DNA from: Ensifer adhaerens
Lineage (GTDB): Bacteria > Pseudomonadota > Alphaproteobacteria > Rhizobiales > Rhizobiaceae
Length of the DNA: 64,000 bases
NCBI RefSeq assembly: GCF_002940685.1
Contig: NZ_PNFP01000003.1
Coordinates: 480,176-544,175, forward strand
Direction: 5' to 3'
Positions 8,199 through 16,856 of the stretch are shown here, in pieces; positions within the stretch are counted from its first letter, which is position 1; the number at the start of each line of letters is the position of its first letter. The position numbers and the translations under genes were made by a program. The notes below the pieces were generated by a model. That model did no database searches and was not told where the DNA came from. It saw only the letters and a list, made by a program, of their open reading frames with translations.

Positions 8199-9818
8199 AT
8201 GCTTGGACCGACTTCGCACGTCGATACGTTCACCCGCGATCATCTGCCGCCGCCGGAAGAATGGCCGGAGTTCCTTTTCGAAGGCTTCGACTATCCAGAT
8301 CATCTCAACGCCGCCGTCGAGCTAACGGACGCTATGGTGGCCAAGGGTTTCGGCGACCACACCGCGTTGATCGGCAATGGACGCCGCCGGACCTACAAGG
8401 AACTCTCCGACTGGACCAACCGGCTCGCCCATGCGCTGGTCGAGAACTACGGCGTGAAGCCCGGGCATCGCGTGCTGATCCGCTCGGCCAACAATCCGGC
8501 CATGGTTGCCTGCTGGCTGGCCGCCACCAAGGCCGGCGCCGTCGTCGTCAACACCATGCCGATGCTGAGATCCGGTGAGCTCGCCAAGATCGTCGACAAG
8601 GCCGAAGTCAGTCTGGCGCTCTGCGACACCCGTCTGATGGAAGAGATGATCGCCTGCGCCAAGGACAGCCGTTACCTGAAGCAGGTGGTGAGCTTCGATG
8701 GGACGGCGAACCATGACGCCGAACTCGACCGGATCGCACTCGACAAATCCGTGGTGTTCGAGGCCGTGCATACCGGTCGCGACGACGTGGCGCTGCTCGG
8801 CTTCACCTCGGGCACGACGGGGATCCCCAAGGCGACGATGCACTTTCACCGCGATCTGCTGGCGATCGCCGATGGTTATGCCCGTGAGGTGCTCGGCGTC
8901 ACGCCCGACGATGTCTTCGTCGGGTCACCGCCGCTCGCCTTCACCTTCGGCCTCGGCGGCCTTGCGATTTTCCCCTTGCGCTTCGGCGCGGCGGCCACGC
9001 TGCTTGAGCACGCGACGCCTGCCAACATGGTGGAGATCATCGAGAAATACAGAGCGACGATCTCGTTTACGGCCCCGACCGCCTACCGGGCGATGATGAA
9101 GGCGATGGACAACGGCGCCGACCTCTCGTCGCTCCGCGTCGCGATTTCGGCCGGCGAAACCCTACCGGGTCCGGTCTTCGAGGAATGGACGGCGAAAACC
9201 GGCAAGCCGATCCTCGATGGTATCGGCGCGACCGAGATGCTGCACATCTTCATTTCCAACCGTTTCGAGGACCGCAAGGCCGCCTCGACCGGCAAGCCGG
9301 TCGGCGGTTACGAGGCCCGGATCGTCAATGACGAAATGCAGGAGGTTCCCCGCGGCACGATCGGCAAGCTTGCCGTACGTGGGCCCACCGGCTGCCGCTA
9401 TATGTCGGATGCCCGCCAGCGCGACTATGTCCGTGACGGCTGGAATCTCACCGGCGACGCCTTCTACCAGGACGAGGACGGCTTCTTTCATTTCGCCGCC
9501 CGTTCGGACGACATGATCATCACCGCCGGTTACAACATCGCCGGCCCTGAGGTGGAAGCGGCGCTGATTTCCCACCCGGAAGTCGCCGAATGCGCCGTCG
9601 TCGGTGCGCCCGACGCGGACCGTGGCCAGATTGTCGAAGCCTATGTCGTTCTGATATCTGGCGTGTCGGCGGACGACGCAACGATCAAGCGTCTGCAGGA
9701 TCACGTGAAGGCGACGATCGCGCCCTACAAGTATCCGCGATCGGTAAAGTTCCTGGACAGCCTGCCGAAAACAGCCACGGGCAAGATCCAGCGGTTCCGA
9801 TTGCGGTCGGAGACCTGA
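8199..9818 (+). CDS. 2-aminobenzoate (anthranilate)-CoA ligase
   Basis: A 539-residue AMP-forming acyl-CoA synthetase. The phosphate-binding loop TSGTTGIPK is near residues 204-212, the adenylation motif includes [21 protein letters not shown] is the A8-like region, and the catalytic lysine is in TATGKIQRF near the C-terminus. The overall pattern fits the benzoate/2-aminobenzoate-CoA ligase branch. It would activate anthranilate to 2-aminobenzoyl-CoA in the cytoplasm. The ATG at 8199 gives the family-typical N-terminus THVDTF-like region; an upstream ATG at 8154 would add an atypical leader. kynA starts 4 bases after its stop. Anthranilate is inferred from the kynurenine context; benzoate remains possible. 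Confidence 0.8.
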   Translation: MLGPTSHVDTFTRDHLPPPEEWPEFLFEGFDYPDHLNAAVELTDAMVAKGFGDHTALIGNGRRRTYKELSDWTNRLAHALVENYGVKPGHRVLIRSANNPAMVACWLAATKAGAVVVNTMPMLRSGELAKIVDKAEVSLALCDTRLMEEMIACAKDSRYLKQVVSFDGTANHDAELDRIALDKSVVFEAVHTGRDDVALLGFTSGTTGIPKATMHFHRDLLAIADGYAREVLGVTPDDVFVGSPPLAFTFGLGGLAIFPLRFGAAATLLEHATPANMVEIIEKYRATISFTAPTAYRAMMKAMDNGADLSSLRVAISAGETLPGPVFEEWTAKTGKPILDGIGATEMLHIFISNRFEDRKAASTGKPVGGYEARIVNDEMQEVPRGTIGKLAVRGPTGCRYMSDARQRDYVRDGWNLTGDAFYQDEDGFFHFAARSDDMIITAGYNIAGPEVEAALISHPEVAECAVVGAPDADRGQIVEAYVVLISGVSADDATIKRLQDHVKATIAPYKYPRSVKFLDSLPKTATGKIQRFRLRSET

Positions 9819-9822
9819 AAAC

Positions 9823-10659
9823 ATGAGCAAATCATACGACCCTTCCAAAGAAGGCGCCCAGATGTCGTTCAAGGGACGCATGTCCTACAGCGACTACCTG
9901 ATGCTGGAAAAAGTGCTGGACGCGCAGGAGCCGCTTTCCAAAGCCCATGACGAGATGTTGTTCATCATCCAGCATCAGACGTCAGAGCTCTGGATGAAGC
10001 TCGCGCTGCATGAGATCAACGCCGCGGTGCGTTCGATCCGCGACGATCGCCTGGAGCCCGCCTTCAAGATGCTGACGCGGGTGGCGCGCATCTTCGAGCA
10101 GCTGAACAGCGCCTGGGACGTGCTGCGCACGATGACCCCCAGCGAATACACCACGTTCCGCGAATCGCTCGGCCAATCCTCCGGTTTCCAGTCGTGGCAA
10201 TACCGGGCGATCGAGTTCCTGGCAGGCAACCGTAACGTCGCGATGCTCGGGCCGCATGCGCACCGCCCGGATATCCTGGAGAAGCTGGAAGCAATTCTTG
10301 GCGCCCCGTCGCTTTACGACGAGGCGATCCGGCTGCTTTCGCGCAACGGCTTCGACGTCGGCGAGGAGGCCGAGCGCACCGACTGGCGCGAAACGCGGGT
10401 CGAAAGCGACAAGGTCTTTTCCGCCTGGCAGACCGTCTACCGCGATCCCGAGCGCTACTGGATGCTCTACGAACTCGCCGAGAAGCTGGTCGATTTCGAG
10501 GACTATTTTCGCCGCTGGCGCTTCAACCACGTCACGACGGTCGAGCGCATCATCGGCATGAAACGCGGAACCGGGGGCACATCCGGCGCGTCCTATCTGA
10601 AAAAGATGCTCGAAGTGGAACTTTTCCCCGAGCTCTGGCACGTGCGCACGGGTCTCTGA
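9823..10659 (+). CDS. kynA: Tryptophan 2,3-dioxygenase
   Basis: A 278-residue haem dioxygenase that opens the indole ring of L-tryptophan to N-formylkynurenine. [13 protein letters not shown] (about residues 47-59) holds the active-site His51, and [20 protein letters not shown] holds the proximal haem-ligand His (about 236); GTGGTSG and the C-terminal LFPELWHVR are family-specific. The length matches bacterial TDOs. It is the second gene of the operon and lies between the CoA ligase and the importer genes. The ligase implies that ring carbon goes through kynurenine and anthranilate to 2-aminobenzoyl-CoA; kynureninase is not in the window. Confidence 0.97.
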   Translation: MSKSYDPSKEGAQMSFKGRMSYSDYLMLEKVLDAQEPLSKAHDEMLFIIQHQTSELWMKLALHEINAAVRSIRDDRLEPAFKMLTRVARIFEQLNSAWDVLRTMTPSEYTTFRESLGQSSGFQSWQYRAIEFLAGNRNVAMLGPHAHRPDILEKLEAILGAPSLYDEAIRLLSRNGFDVGEEAERTDWRETRVESDKVFSAWQTVYRDPERYWMLYELAEKLVDFEDYFRRWRFNHVTTVERIIGMKRGTGGTSGASYLKKMLEVELFPELWHVRTGL

Positions 10660-10701
10660 TAGAACACAACCCAAAAGGGAACCAACAAAGAGGAGAACAG
10701 C

Positions 10702-11841
10702 ATGAACCGCATTCTGGCAGCGAGCCTTCTTGGCCTCTCGCTTGCAACGTCGAGCCTTGCCCATGCCGAGCCGGTGAAGATCGGCGTCATCACCACGCTC
10801 TCGGGCGGCGGCGCGGGGCTGGGCATCGACATGCGCGACGCCTTCACGCTCGCAATCAAGCAGTCGGACAACAAGGACGTCGAACTGGTGATCGAGGACG
10901 ATGCCCAGAAGCCGGAGCTTGCGGTGCAGATCGCCGAGAAGATGATCCAGGGCGACAAGGTCGACCTGATGACGGGCATCATCTGGTCGAACCTCGCCAT
11001 GGCCGTCGTGCCGAACACGGTGGCGCAGGACGTCATCTATCTCTCGCCGAATGCCGGTCCGTCGGCGCTTGCCGGTGCAAACTGCAATCCGAACTATTTC
11101 AACGTCGCCTACCAGAACGACAATTTCCATGAGGCGATGGGGCAGTACGCCAACAAGGACTACAAGAACGCCTTCATCCTCGCCCCCAACTACCCGGCCG
11201 GAAAAGATGCGCTGACCGGCTTCAAGCGCTACTACAAGGGCGCGCTCGCCGGCGAGATCTACACCCAGGTCGGCCAGACGGACTATGCCGCCGAAATCGC
11301 CCAGATCCGCGCGTCCGGCGCCGATAGCGTCTACTTCTTCCTGCCCGGCGGCATGGGCATCGCCTTCATGAAGCAGTATGCCCAGTCGGGCGTGAACATC
11401 CCGGTCACGGGCCCGGGCTTCTCCTTCAGCCAGGACGTGCTGCCGGCGATCGGCGATGCGGCCCTTGGCGTCAAGAACTCGGCGACCTGGTCGAAGGACC
11501 TCGACAACGAGGCCAACAAGAAGTTCGTCGAGGCCTTCAAGGCCGAATACAAGCGCCTGCCCTCGATCTATGCTGCGCAGAGCTGGGATACGGCAAACCT
11601 GATCCTCGCCGCCCTTTCCAAGGCTGATGTCAAGGACAAGGACGCGTTCCGCGCAGCCCTGAAGGCGGCCGACTTCCAGTCGGTGCGCGGCAAGTTCGTC
11701 TTCAACAACAACAACCACCCGATCCAGAACATCTATGTTCGCGAAGTGGTGAAGGAAGCCGATGGTGTGCTGACCAACAAGATCATCGCCACCGCCTTCG
11801 AAGATCACAAGGACGCCTACGCAGAGAAGTGCAGCATGTAA
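10702..11841 (+). CDS. LIV-type ABC importer, substrate-binding protein
   Basis: A 379-residue periplasmic protein with a clear Sec signal (MNRILAASLLGLSLATSSLAHA) and the type I periplasmic-binding fold of the LivK/aromatic-acid group (KIGVITTLSGGGAGLGIDMRDAF). AGAGGAGAA precedes the ATG. The two permeases and two ATPases of one importer follow immediately. Linkage to tryptophan/anthranilate enzymes suggests an aromatic cargo such as tryptophan, kynurenine or anthranilate rather than branched-chain amino acids (inference). No acidic or aromatic binding-site residues can be assigned by eye. Confidence 0.9.
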   Translation: MNRILAASLLGLSLATSSLAHAEPVKIGVITTLSGGGAGLGIDMRDAFTLAIKQSDNKDVELVIEDDAQKPELAVQIAEKMIQGDKVDLMTGIIWSNLAMAVVPNTVAQDVIYLSPNAGPSALAGANCNPNYFNVAYQNDNFHEAMGQYANKDYKNAFILAPNYPAGKDALTGFKRYYKGALAGEIYTQVGQTDYAAEIAQIRASGADSVYFFLPGGMGIAFMKQYAQSGVNIPVTGPGFSFSQDVLPAIGDAALGVKNSATWSKDLDNEANKKFVEAFKAEYKRLPSIYAAQSWDTANLILAALSKADVKDKDAFRAALKAADFQSVRGKFVFNNNNHPIQNIYVREVVKEADGVLTNKIIATAFEDHKDAYAEKCSM

Positions 11842-11930
11842 TTTGTGCAGCTTTCGCCCGGGTGCGCGGCCCTGATGCCGCCATCCGGGTGATGATCCAT
11901 GCCTTCTGACACCTAGCTTGGACCGGTCTC

Positions 11931-12851
11931 TTGTTCACCGCACTCCTGATCGAACAACTGCTCAACGGGCTGCAGCTCGGTGTGATGCTGTTTCTCATGG
12001 CCGCCGGCCTGACGCTGATCTTCGGCGTCATGGGGCTCATCAACCTTGCCCACGGCTCGCTCTACATGATCGGCGCCTTCGCCTGCGCGACCGTCGCTGC
12101 CGCAACCGGCTCCTTCTGGATCGGCCTGATCGCCAGTCTTGCGGCTGCCGCCGGCGTCGGTGCGATCATCGAGGTCGCCGTCATCCGCAGGCTCTATGAT
12201 CGTGACCACCTCGATCAGGTGCTCGCCACCTTCGCGCTGATCCTGATCCTGTCCGAAGGCGCGCGCTGGCTCTTCGGTTCCTTCCCGCTCTATCTCGACA
12301 TACCGCCCTTGCTGCAGGGCGCGGTGCCGCTGCCGGGCGGCGGCCAGTACCAACTCTATCGCCTGGCGATCATCGGCGTCGGTGTTGCCGTGGCCGTTGG
12401 TCTCTATCTCCTGATCTCCCGGACCCGTCTCGGCATGCGTATCCGGGCGGGCGAGTCCGATCGCGAGATGATCGGAGCGCTCGGCGTCGATATCGGCACG
12501 CTCTACACGGTTGTCTTCGCGCTCGGGGCGGCCCTCGCGGGTCTTGCCGGCGCGCTCGTCGGCGCATTGCAATCGGTGCAGGTCGGCATGGGCGAGCCGG
12601 TGCTCATCCTCGCCTTCGTCGTCATCGTCATCGGCGGCATCGGCTCGATCAAGGGCGCGCTGGTCGGCGCTGTTATCGTCGGTGTGGTCGACACGATGGG
12701 CCGTTTCCTGCTCCCATCGCTTCTGGCACTCACCATGCCCGCATCGCAAGCAACCACCATCGGCGCAGCCCTTGCCTCGATGCTGATCTATGTCGTCATG
12801 GCCCTCATCCTCGCCTTCAGGCCGAGCGGCCTGTTCTCGGCGCAGTCGTGA
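11931..12851 (+). CDS. LIV-type ABC importer permease (LivH-like)
   Basis: A 306-residue inner-membrane protein that is almost wholly hydrophobic, with the LivH pattern QLLNGLQLGVMLFLMAAGLTLIFGVMGLINLAHG at the N-terminus and the coupling-helix region RIRAGESDREMIGALGV about residues 168-184. The start is a TTG at 11931 with only a weak GGACCGG upstream; no ATG lies at a plausible position. An 89-base gap separates it from the binding-protein gene, the longest gap in this operon. Confidence 0.9.
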   Translation: MFTALLIEQLLNGLQLGVMLFLMAAGLTLIFGVMGLINLAHGSLYMIGAFACATVAAATGSFWIGLIASLAAAAGVGAIIEVAVIRRLYDRDHLDQVLATFALILILSEGARWLFGSFPLYLDIPPLLQGAVPLPGGGQYQLYRLAIIGVGVAVAVGLYLLISRTRLGMRIRAGESDREMIGALGVDIGTLYTVVFALGAALAGLAGALVGALQSVQVGMGEPVLILAFVVIVIGGIGSIKGALVGAVIVGVVDTMGRFLLPSLLALTMPASQATTIGAALASMLIYVVMALILAFRPSGLFSAQS

Positions 12852-12859
12852 GGCGATCG

Positions 12860-13831
12860 ATGACACGCGAAACCACGATCAACCTGGTGCTTGCTCTTCT
12901 GCTTCTTGGCGCGCCGATGCTCGCCGCAAGTCTGGGCGAACCCTTCTATGTGACGCTCGCGACACGTATCGCCGTCCTTGCGCTCGCCGCCGTCGGCCTC
13001 AACCTGGCGCTCGGGCTTGGTGGGCTGCTCTCTTTCGGGCATGCCGCCTTTTTCGGCCTCGGCGGCTATGTCGCCGGTATTCTCGCGACCCACGCGTTCA
13101 ATGCCGAGCCGCTGTTCGCCGGCATTCCGGCGACGACATCGATGCCGCTCATCTGGATCACAGCCGTCGCGGTCGCGGGTCTCGTCGCACTGCCGATCGG
13201 CGCGATCAGCCTGCGCACGTCGGGCGTCTATTTCATCATGATCACCCTCGCCTTCGCCCAGATGATCTACTATTTCGCGATCTCCTGGCCGGCCTATGGT
13301 GGCGAAGACGGCCTGTCGCTGTCGATGCGCAACGCGTTTCCGGGCGTCAACACAGCCAAGCCCCTGCCCTATTTCCTGATCTGCTACGCCGCACTGATGG
13401 CGGCGCTTCTCCTCTTTCGCGTCGTCGAGGGGTCGCGCTTCGGCAGTGCGCTGCAGGCGGCGCGACAGAACGGGACGCGCCTTGCCGCAGTCGGCATCGC
13501 ACCCTTCAACATCCGCCTCGTCGCCTTTGCCGTCTCGGCGATGATCACCGGATTTGCCGGCGCGCTCTATGCCGACCTCAATCGCTTCGTCGGCCCCTCG
13601 ATGCTCTCCTGGCACATGTCGGGCGAACTGATCGTGCTGATCATCCTCGGCGGCAAGGGGCGGCTTTTCGGTCCCGTCGCCGGCGCGATGATCTTCGTCT
13701 TCTTCGAATATGTGCTCGGCGGCATTACCGAGCGCTGGCAGTTCTTCCTCGGCCTCATCCTGCTCGGCATCGTGCTCTTTGCCCGCGGTGGCCTGCTGGG
13801 GCTCCTCTCCGGAAAGCCGCGCCATGTCTGA
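12860..13831 (+). CDS. LIV-type ABC importer permease (LivM-like)
   Basis: A 323-residue inner-membrane protein with LivM features: the N-terminal AVGLNLALGLGGLLSFGHAAFFGLGGYVAG segment, a tract of about ten hydrophobic helices and the coupling motif SRFGSALQAARQNGTRLAAVGI. The ATG at 12860 has GAGG 6 bases upstream; a GTG at 12848 overlapping the previous stop is the alternative. It pairs with the LivH-like protein to form the channel. Its 3' end overlaps the first ATPase gene by 8 bases. Confidence 0.9.
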   Translation: MTRETTINLVLALLLLGAPMLAASLGEPFYVTLATRIAVLALAAVGLNLALGLGGLLSFGHAAFFGLGGYVAGILATHAFNAEPLFAGIPATTSMPLIWITAVAVAGLVALPIGAISLRTSGVYFIMITLAFAQMIYYFAISWPAYGGEDGLSLSMRNAFPGVNTAKPLPYFLICYAALMAALLLFRVVEGSRFGSALQAARQNGTRLAAVGIAPFNIRLVAFAVSAMITGFAGALYADLNRFVGPSMLSWHMSGELIVLIILGGKGRLFGPVAGAMIFVFFEYVLGGITERWQFFLGLILLGIVLFARGGLLGLLSGKPRHV

Positions 13832-14573
13832 GCCCGTCCTAGAAATCCGCGATCTCCGCAAATCCTTCGGCGCGCTCAAGGCGACCGACGGTGTCAGTCT
13901 CGAGCTTCGCCCGGGGCAGATCCATGCGCTGATCGGCCCGAACGGGGCCGGAAAGAGCACGCTGATCCACCAGATCGCCGGCTCGCTCAAGGCCGATAGC
14001 GGTACGATCCGCTTCCTCGGCCAGGATATCGGCGGCCTCGACATGGCCGCCCGCGCAAGGGCCGGCCTCGCCCGCAGTTTCCAGATCTCCTCGCTCGCCC
14101 AGGAGTTCACAGCACTTCGCAACGTCATGCTGGCGGTGCAGGCGCGCCAGGGCAGCAGCTTTCGTTTCTTCCGCCAGGTAACCGGCGACAAGGAGCTGAT
14201 CGAACCGGCGATGGTGATGCTGGAGCGCGTCGACCTTGCCGCGCGTGCGCATGTCCCGGCGGCGGAGCTCTCGCACGGCGAGCGCCGGCAGCTCGAAATC
14301 GCCATCGCGCTGGCACTCGCGCCAAAGGCCTTTCTCTTCGACGAGCCGATGGCCGGCATGGGACCGGAGGGCTCGAAGCGACTGACTGCGTTCCTCGACG
14401 GCTTGCGCCAGGAAGCGCCGATGCTCCTGGTGGAGCATGACATGGATGCGGTCTTTGCGCTGGCCGATCGCGTGTCGGTGCTCGTCTACGGCCGCATCAT
14501 CGCGTCAGGCACGGTTGATGAAATCCGCAGCAACCCGGAAGTCCGCCGGGCCTATCTGGGAGAAGCCGCATGA
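13824..14573 (+). CDS. LIV-type ABC importer ATPase (LivG-like)
   Basis: A 249-residue ATPase with Walker A GPNGAGKST (about residues 36-44), the LivG-type insert around FQISSLAQEFTALRNVMLAVQAR, signature ELSHGERRQLEIA, Walker B AFLFDEPMAGMG and switch His in LVEHDMD. The ATG at 13824 lies inside the end of the LivM-like gene, and the stop overlaps the next ATG, so translation is coupled through the operon. Energises the aromatic-type importer. Confidence 0.93.
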   Translation: MSEPVLEIRDLRKSFGALKATDGVSLELRPGQIHALIGPNGAGKSTLIHQIAGSLKADSGTIRFLGQDIGGLDMAARARAGLARSFQISSLAQEFTALRNVMLAVQARQGSSFRFFRQVTGDKELIEPAMVMLERVDLAARAHVPAAELSHGERRQLEIAIALALAPKAFLFDEPMAGMGPEGSKRLTAFLDGLRQEAPMLLVEHDMDAVFALADRVSVLVYGRIIASGTVDEIRSNPEVRRAYLGEAA

Positions 14574-15256
14574 GCCTCCTTGAGATCAAAGGCCTCGAAA
14601 CCTTCTATGGCGCATCCCAGGCGCTTTTCGGCGTCGGTCTCGACGTGCGCGAGGGCGAAGTGGTCGCGCTCATGGGCCGCAACGGCATGGGCAAGACGAC
14701 GACGATCAACTCGATCCTCGGCCTCGTGCGTCCGCGCTCGGGCGCCATCAGTTTCGCCGGCCAGGCGATTTCCGGTTTGCGACCGCACCGGATTGCAAGG
14801 CTCGGTCTCGGCCTCGTGCCCGAGGGGCGCCGCTGCTTTCCCAATCTCACTGTCATGGAAAATCTCGTCGCCACCGCCCGCGGCAACGAATGGACCTTCG
14901 AGAAGGTCATCGCGCTCTTTCCCCGCCTCGGCGAGCGCCGCGACCAATATGCCAACACGCTTTCGGGCGGCGAGCAGCAGATGCTTGCGATCGGCCGCGC
15001 CCTGATGACCAACCCAAGCCTGCTCATTCTCGACGAGGCAACCGAGGGGCTGGCGCCGGTCATCCGGCAGGACATCTGGTCGGCGATCCGCACGCTGAAG
15101 GCAGCCGGGCAATCGATCCTCGTCGTCGACAAGACGCTTTCGGAACTGCTGCCCGTGGCTGACCGCTGCTTCGTGCTGGAAAAGGGCACGACCGTCTTCG
15201 AGGGAGCGCCGGCAAGGCTGACGCCTAAGCTTCAGGACCGCTATCTCGGCGTCTGA
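14570..15256 (+). CDS. LIV-type ABC importer ATPase (LivF-like)
   Basis: A 228-residue ATPase with Walker A GRNGMGKTT (about residues 36-44), the LivF-type LGLVPEGRRCFPNLTVMENL segment, signature TLSGGEQQMLAIGRAL and Walker B LLILDEATEGLAP. The expected switch histidine position reads VVDKTLSEL, with Asp-Lys where most ABC ATPases have a His, as seen in some LivF relatives. Last intact gene of the kynurenine/anthranilate operon; the next sequence is a minus-strand remnant. Confidence 0.93.
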   Translation: MSLLEIKGLETFYGASQALFGVGLDVREGEVVALMGRNGMGKTTTINSILGLVRPRSGAISFAGQAISGLRPHRIARLGLGLVPEGRRCFPNLTVMENLVATARGNEWTFEKVIALFPRLGERRDQYANTLSGGEQQMLAIGRALMTNPSLLILDEATEGLAPVIRQDIWSAIRTLKAAGQSILVVDKTLSELLPVADRCFVLEKGTTVFEGAPARLTPKLQDRYLGV

Positions 15257-15574
15257 GCGCGCCGGTCGGGCCGCGGGAATGTCGCCGGCGAGCACAGTGG
15301 AATAGGCAGCCGCGTCGATGTTGCCGCCGGAGATGACGCAAACGATGTTGCCCTTGAGATCCGGTCGGGCGATTGCGGTCGCAAGGGAGGCAGCCCCTGC
15401 CCCCTCGGCGACGACCTTCGATTTCCTGAAGAGAAGCCGCATGGCTTCGGTCACCTGCGCCGGACTGACGGCACTCGCCCCGTCGATCAGGTCCCGCGCG
15501 ACCGGCCACAATTGAGGCACCAGCGACGGCGCGCCGATGCTCCAGATGAAGGACGGGCGTGTTTCGATCGTCAC
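15257..15574 (-). pseudogene. C-terminal remnant of a threonine/serine dehydratase-like PLP enzyme
   Basis: Minus-strand translation gives about 100 residues that match the end of a fold-II dehydratase: RPSFIWSIGAPSLVPQLW, VAEGAGAASLA and the C-terminal VCVISGGNID turn. The first two thirds, including the PLP lysine, are absent upstream, and the frame runs without a stop into the antisense of the LivF-like gene. It is therefore a truncated remnant, probably left when the transporter operon or the LacI cluster arrived next to it. The bases from 15575 to about 15720 hold no recognisable N-terminal part. Confidence 0.75.
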
Positions 15575-15720
15575 GATCTGTCCTGCCGCAAGAGCTGCCG
15601 AAACCGGGCGGCGTCTTCATCCTCGACTGCGAAAACACGGCAACGGTCGTAGGCGGCCTTGTCGACTGAGCATCGACGCTCGGGCGACAGCCGCTGACGC
15701 GTTGCTCCGAAGAAGCCGTC

Positions 15721-15779
15721 TTGACAAAACCTGAGAGTCGAATTTTTATTGTAAAGCGGTTTAGTAAATCGCTTTACAA
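15721..15779 (+). promoter_or_regulatory. LacI-gene promoter with paired operators
   Basis: TTGACA at 15721-15726 is followed after about 18 bases by a T-rich -10 (TTTATT). Overlapping and following it, TTGTAAAGCG (15749-15758) and CGCTTTACAA (15770-15779) are perfect 10-bp arms. Each half is also a LacI-style near-palindrome, TAAAGCGGTTTA and TAAATCGCTTTA. The layout fits autorepression by the LacI protein encoded at 15800 and repression of the whole downstream operon. Confidence 0.7.
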
Positions 15780-15799
15780 CGGCAGGGACGGAGCCAAGG

Positions 15800-16822
15800 T
15801 TGACCACACGACGCGTCACAAGCCTCAAGGATGTAGCCCGCGCTGCCGGTGTTTCCGTGACGACGGTCTCGCGCCTTCTGAACGGATCGCTTGACCTCCC
15901 CCACGAGACGAAGAAGCGGATCTCGGACGCGATCCACGACCTGAACTATCAGCCCAATCCACACGCCCGTCGCCTCAGCCGCGGCCGCTCCGACACGATC
16001 GGCCTCGTTGTTCCCGATATCGCCAACCCCTTCTTCGCGACCCTCGTGGCCGCAGTCGAAGAGGAAGCCGATAGCCGCGGCCTTGCCGTTTCGCTCTACG
16101 CCACGCTGAACAGGGCCGGCCGTGAAGTCGCCTATCTCCAGCTGATCGAACGCAATCACGTCGATGGCCTCATCTTCATCACCAACCACCCGGATGACGG
16201 ACAGTTGGCCACGCTCATCAATCGCACCGGCAAGGTGGTGATCGCCGACGAAGATGTTCCCGGCGCCCGCGCTCCGAAACTGTTCTGCGACAACGAGCTT
16301 GGCGGCTATCTCGCGGGCAAACACCTCGCCGAGTTCGGGCACAAAGACGTGCTGTTCGTCGGCGGCCCGGAGGAAATGATCAGCTCACGCCGGCGTCTCA
16401 ACGGGCTTGAGCGTGGTCTGCAGCAGGCTATCGGTGAAGGTTCCCGGGTTTCGAAATATGCCGGGGACTATACCGTTGGCTTCGGCCGAGAGGCGGCAAA
16501 GCGCTTCATCGCGGAGAACCGTCCCGCCACGGCGATCTTTGCGAGCTCGGACGAGATCGCCATCGGCATGATCGAGGTCTTTCGCGACCAGGGGGTGTCG
16601 ATCCCGGACGATGTCTCGGTGCTGGGCTTTGACGATGTCGGCCCGCTCCACCTGTTCGGCCCGCCCATGACCGCCATTCGCCAGCCGGTCCGTACGATCG
16701 GCGCGCGCGCCCTATCCTTGCTTCTCGAAACAAACTGGCAGGACAAGCAGCTTGCCACCGAAGAGCTGCTGCCAGTCGAAATCGTCGTGCGGAAATCCGT
16801 TGCTCCGCCTGCGAAACGATAA
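15800..16822 (+). CDS. LacI-family transcriptional repressor
   Basis: A 340-residue LacI/GalR regulator. The N-terminal helix-turn-helix is TSLKDVARAAGVSVTTVSRLLNGS, the hinge region YQPNPHARRLSRGRSDTIGLVVPDI, and the effector domain ends with DVSVLGFDDVGPLHLFGPPMTAIRQP. The start is a TTG at 15800 with GGAG 8 bases upstream; no ATG is available. A double operator lies directly upstream. The importer and enzyme genes follow after 34 bases, so it probably reports the imported sugar-like ligand or its product. Confidence 0.93.
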   Translation: MTTRRVTSLKDVARAAGVSVTTVSRLLNGSLDLPHETKKRISDAIHDLNYQPNPHARRLSRGRSDTIGLVVPDIANPFFATLVAAVEEEADSRGLAVSLYATLNRAGREVAYLQLIERNHVDGLIFITNHPDDGQLATLINRTGKVVIADEDVPGARAPKLFCDNELGGYLAGKHLAEFGHKDVLFVGGPEEMISSRRRLNGLERGLQQAIGEGSRVSKYAGDYTVGFGREAAKRFIAENRPATAIFASSDEIAIGMIEVFRDQGVSIPDDVSVLGFDDVGPLHLFGPPMTAIRQPVRTIGARALSLLLETNWQDKQLATEELLPVEIVVRKSVAPPAKR

Positions 16823-16856
16823 ATCACGCAATGGAGAACCAACAGAGGATTGGAAC

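Noticed and set aside
9982..11808. A 600-codon open frame on the minus strand
   Set aside because: It is antisense to kynA and the binding-protein gene, both clear members of known families; its translation is Arg/Asp/Val-rich low-complexity sequence typical of GC-rich antisense frames.
12788..14443. A 551-codon minus-strand frame opposite the LIV-type permease and ATPase genes
   Set aside because: The plus-strand proteins have complete family motifs. The antisense product has no recognisable domain.
14552..15574. A 340-codon minus-strand gene ending inside the LivF-like gene
   Set aside because: Only its first 100 residues match a dehydratase end; the rest is antisense of livF. It was called a remnant instead.
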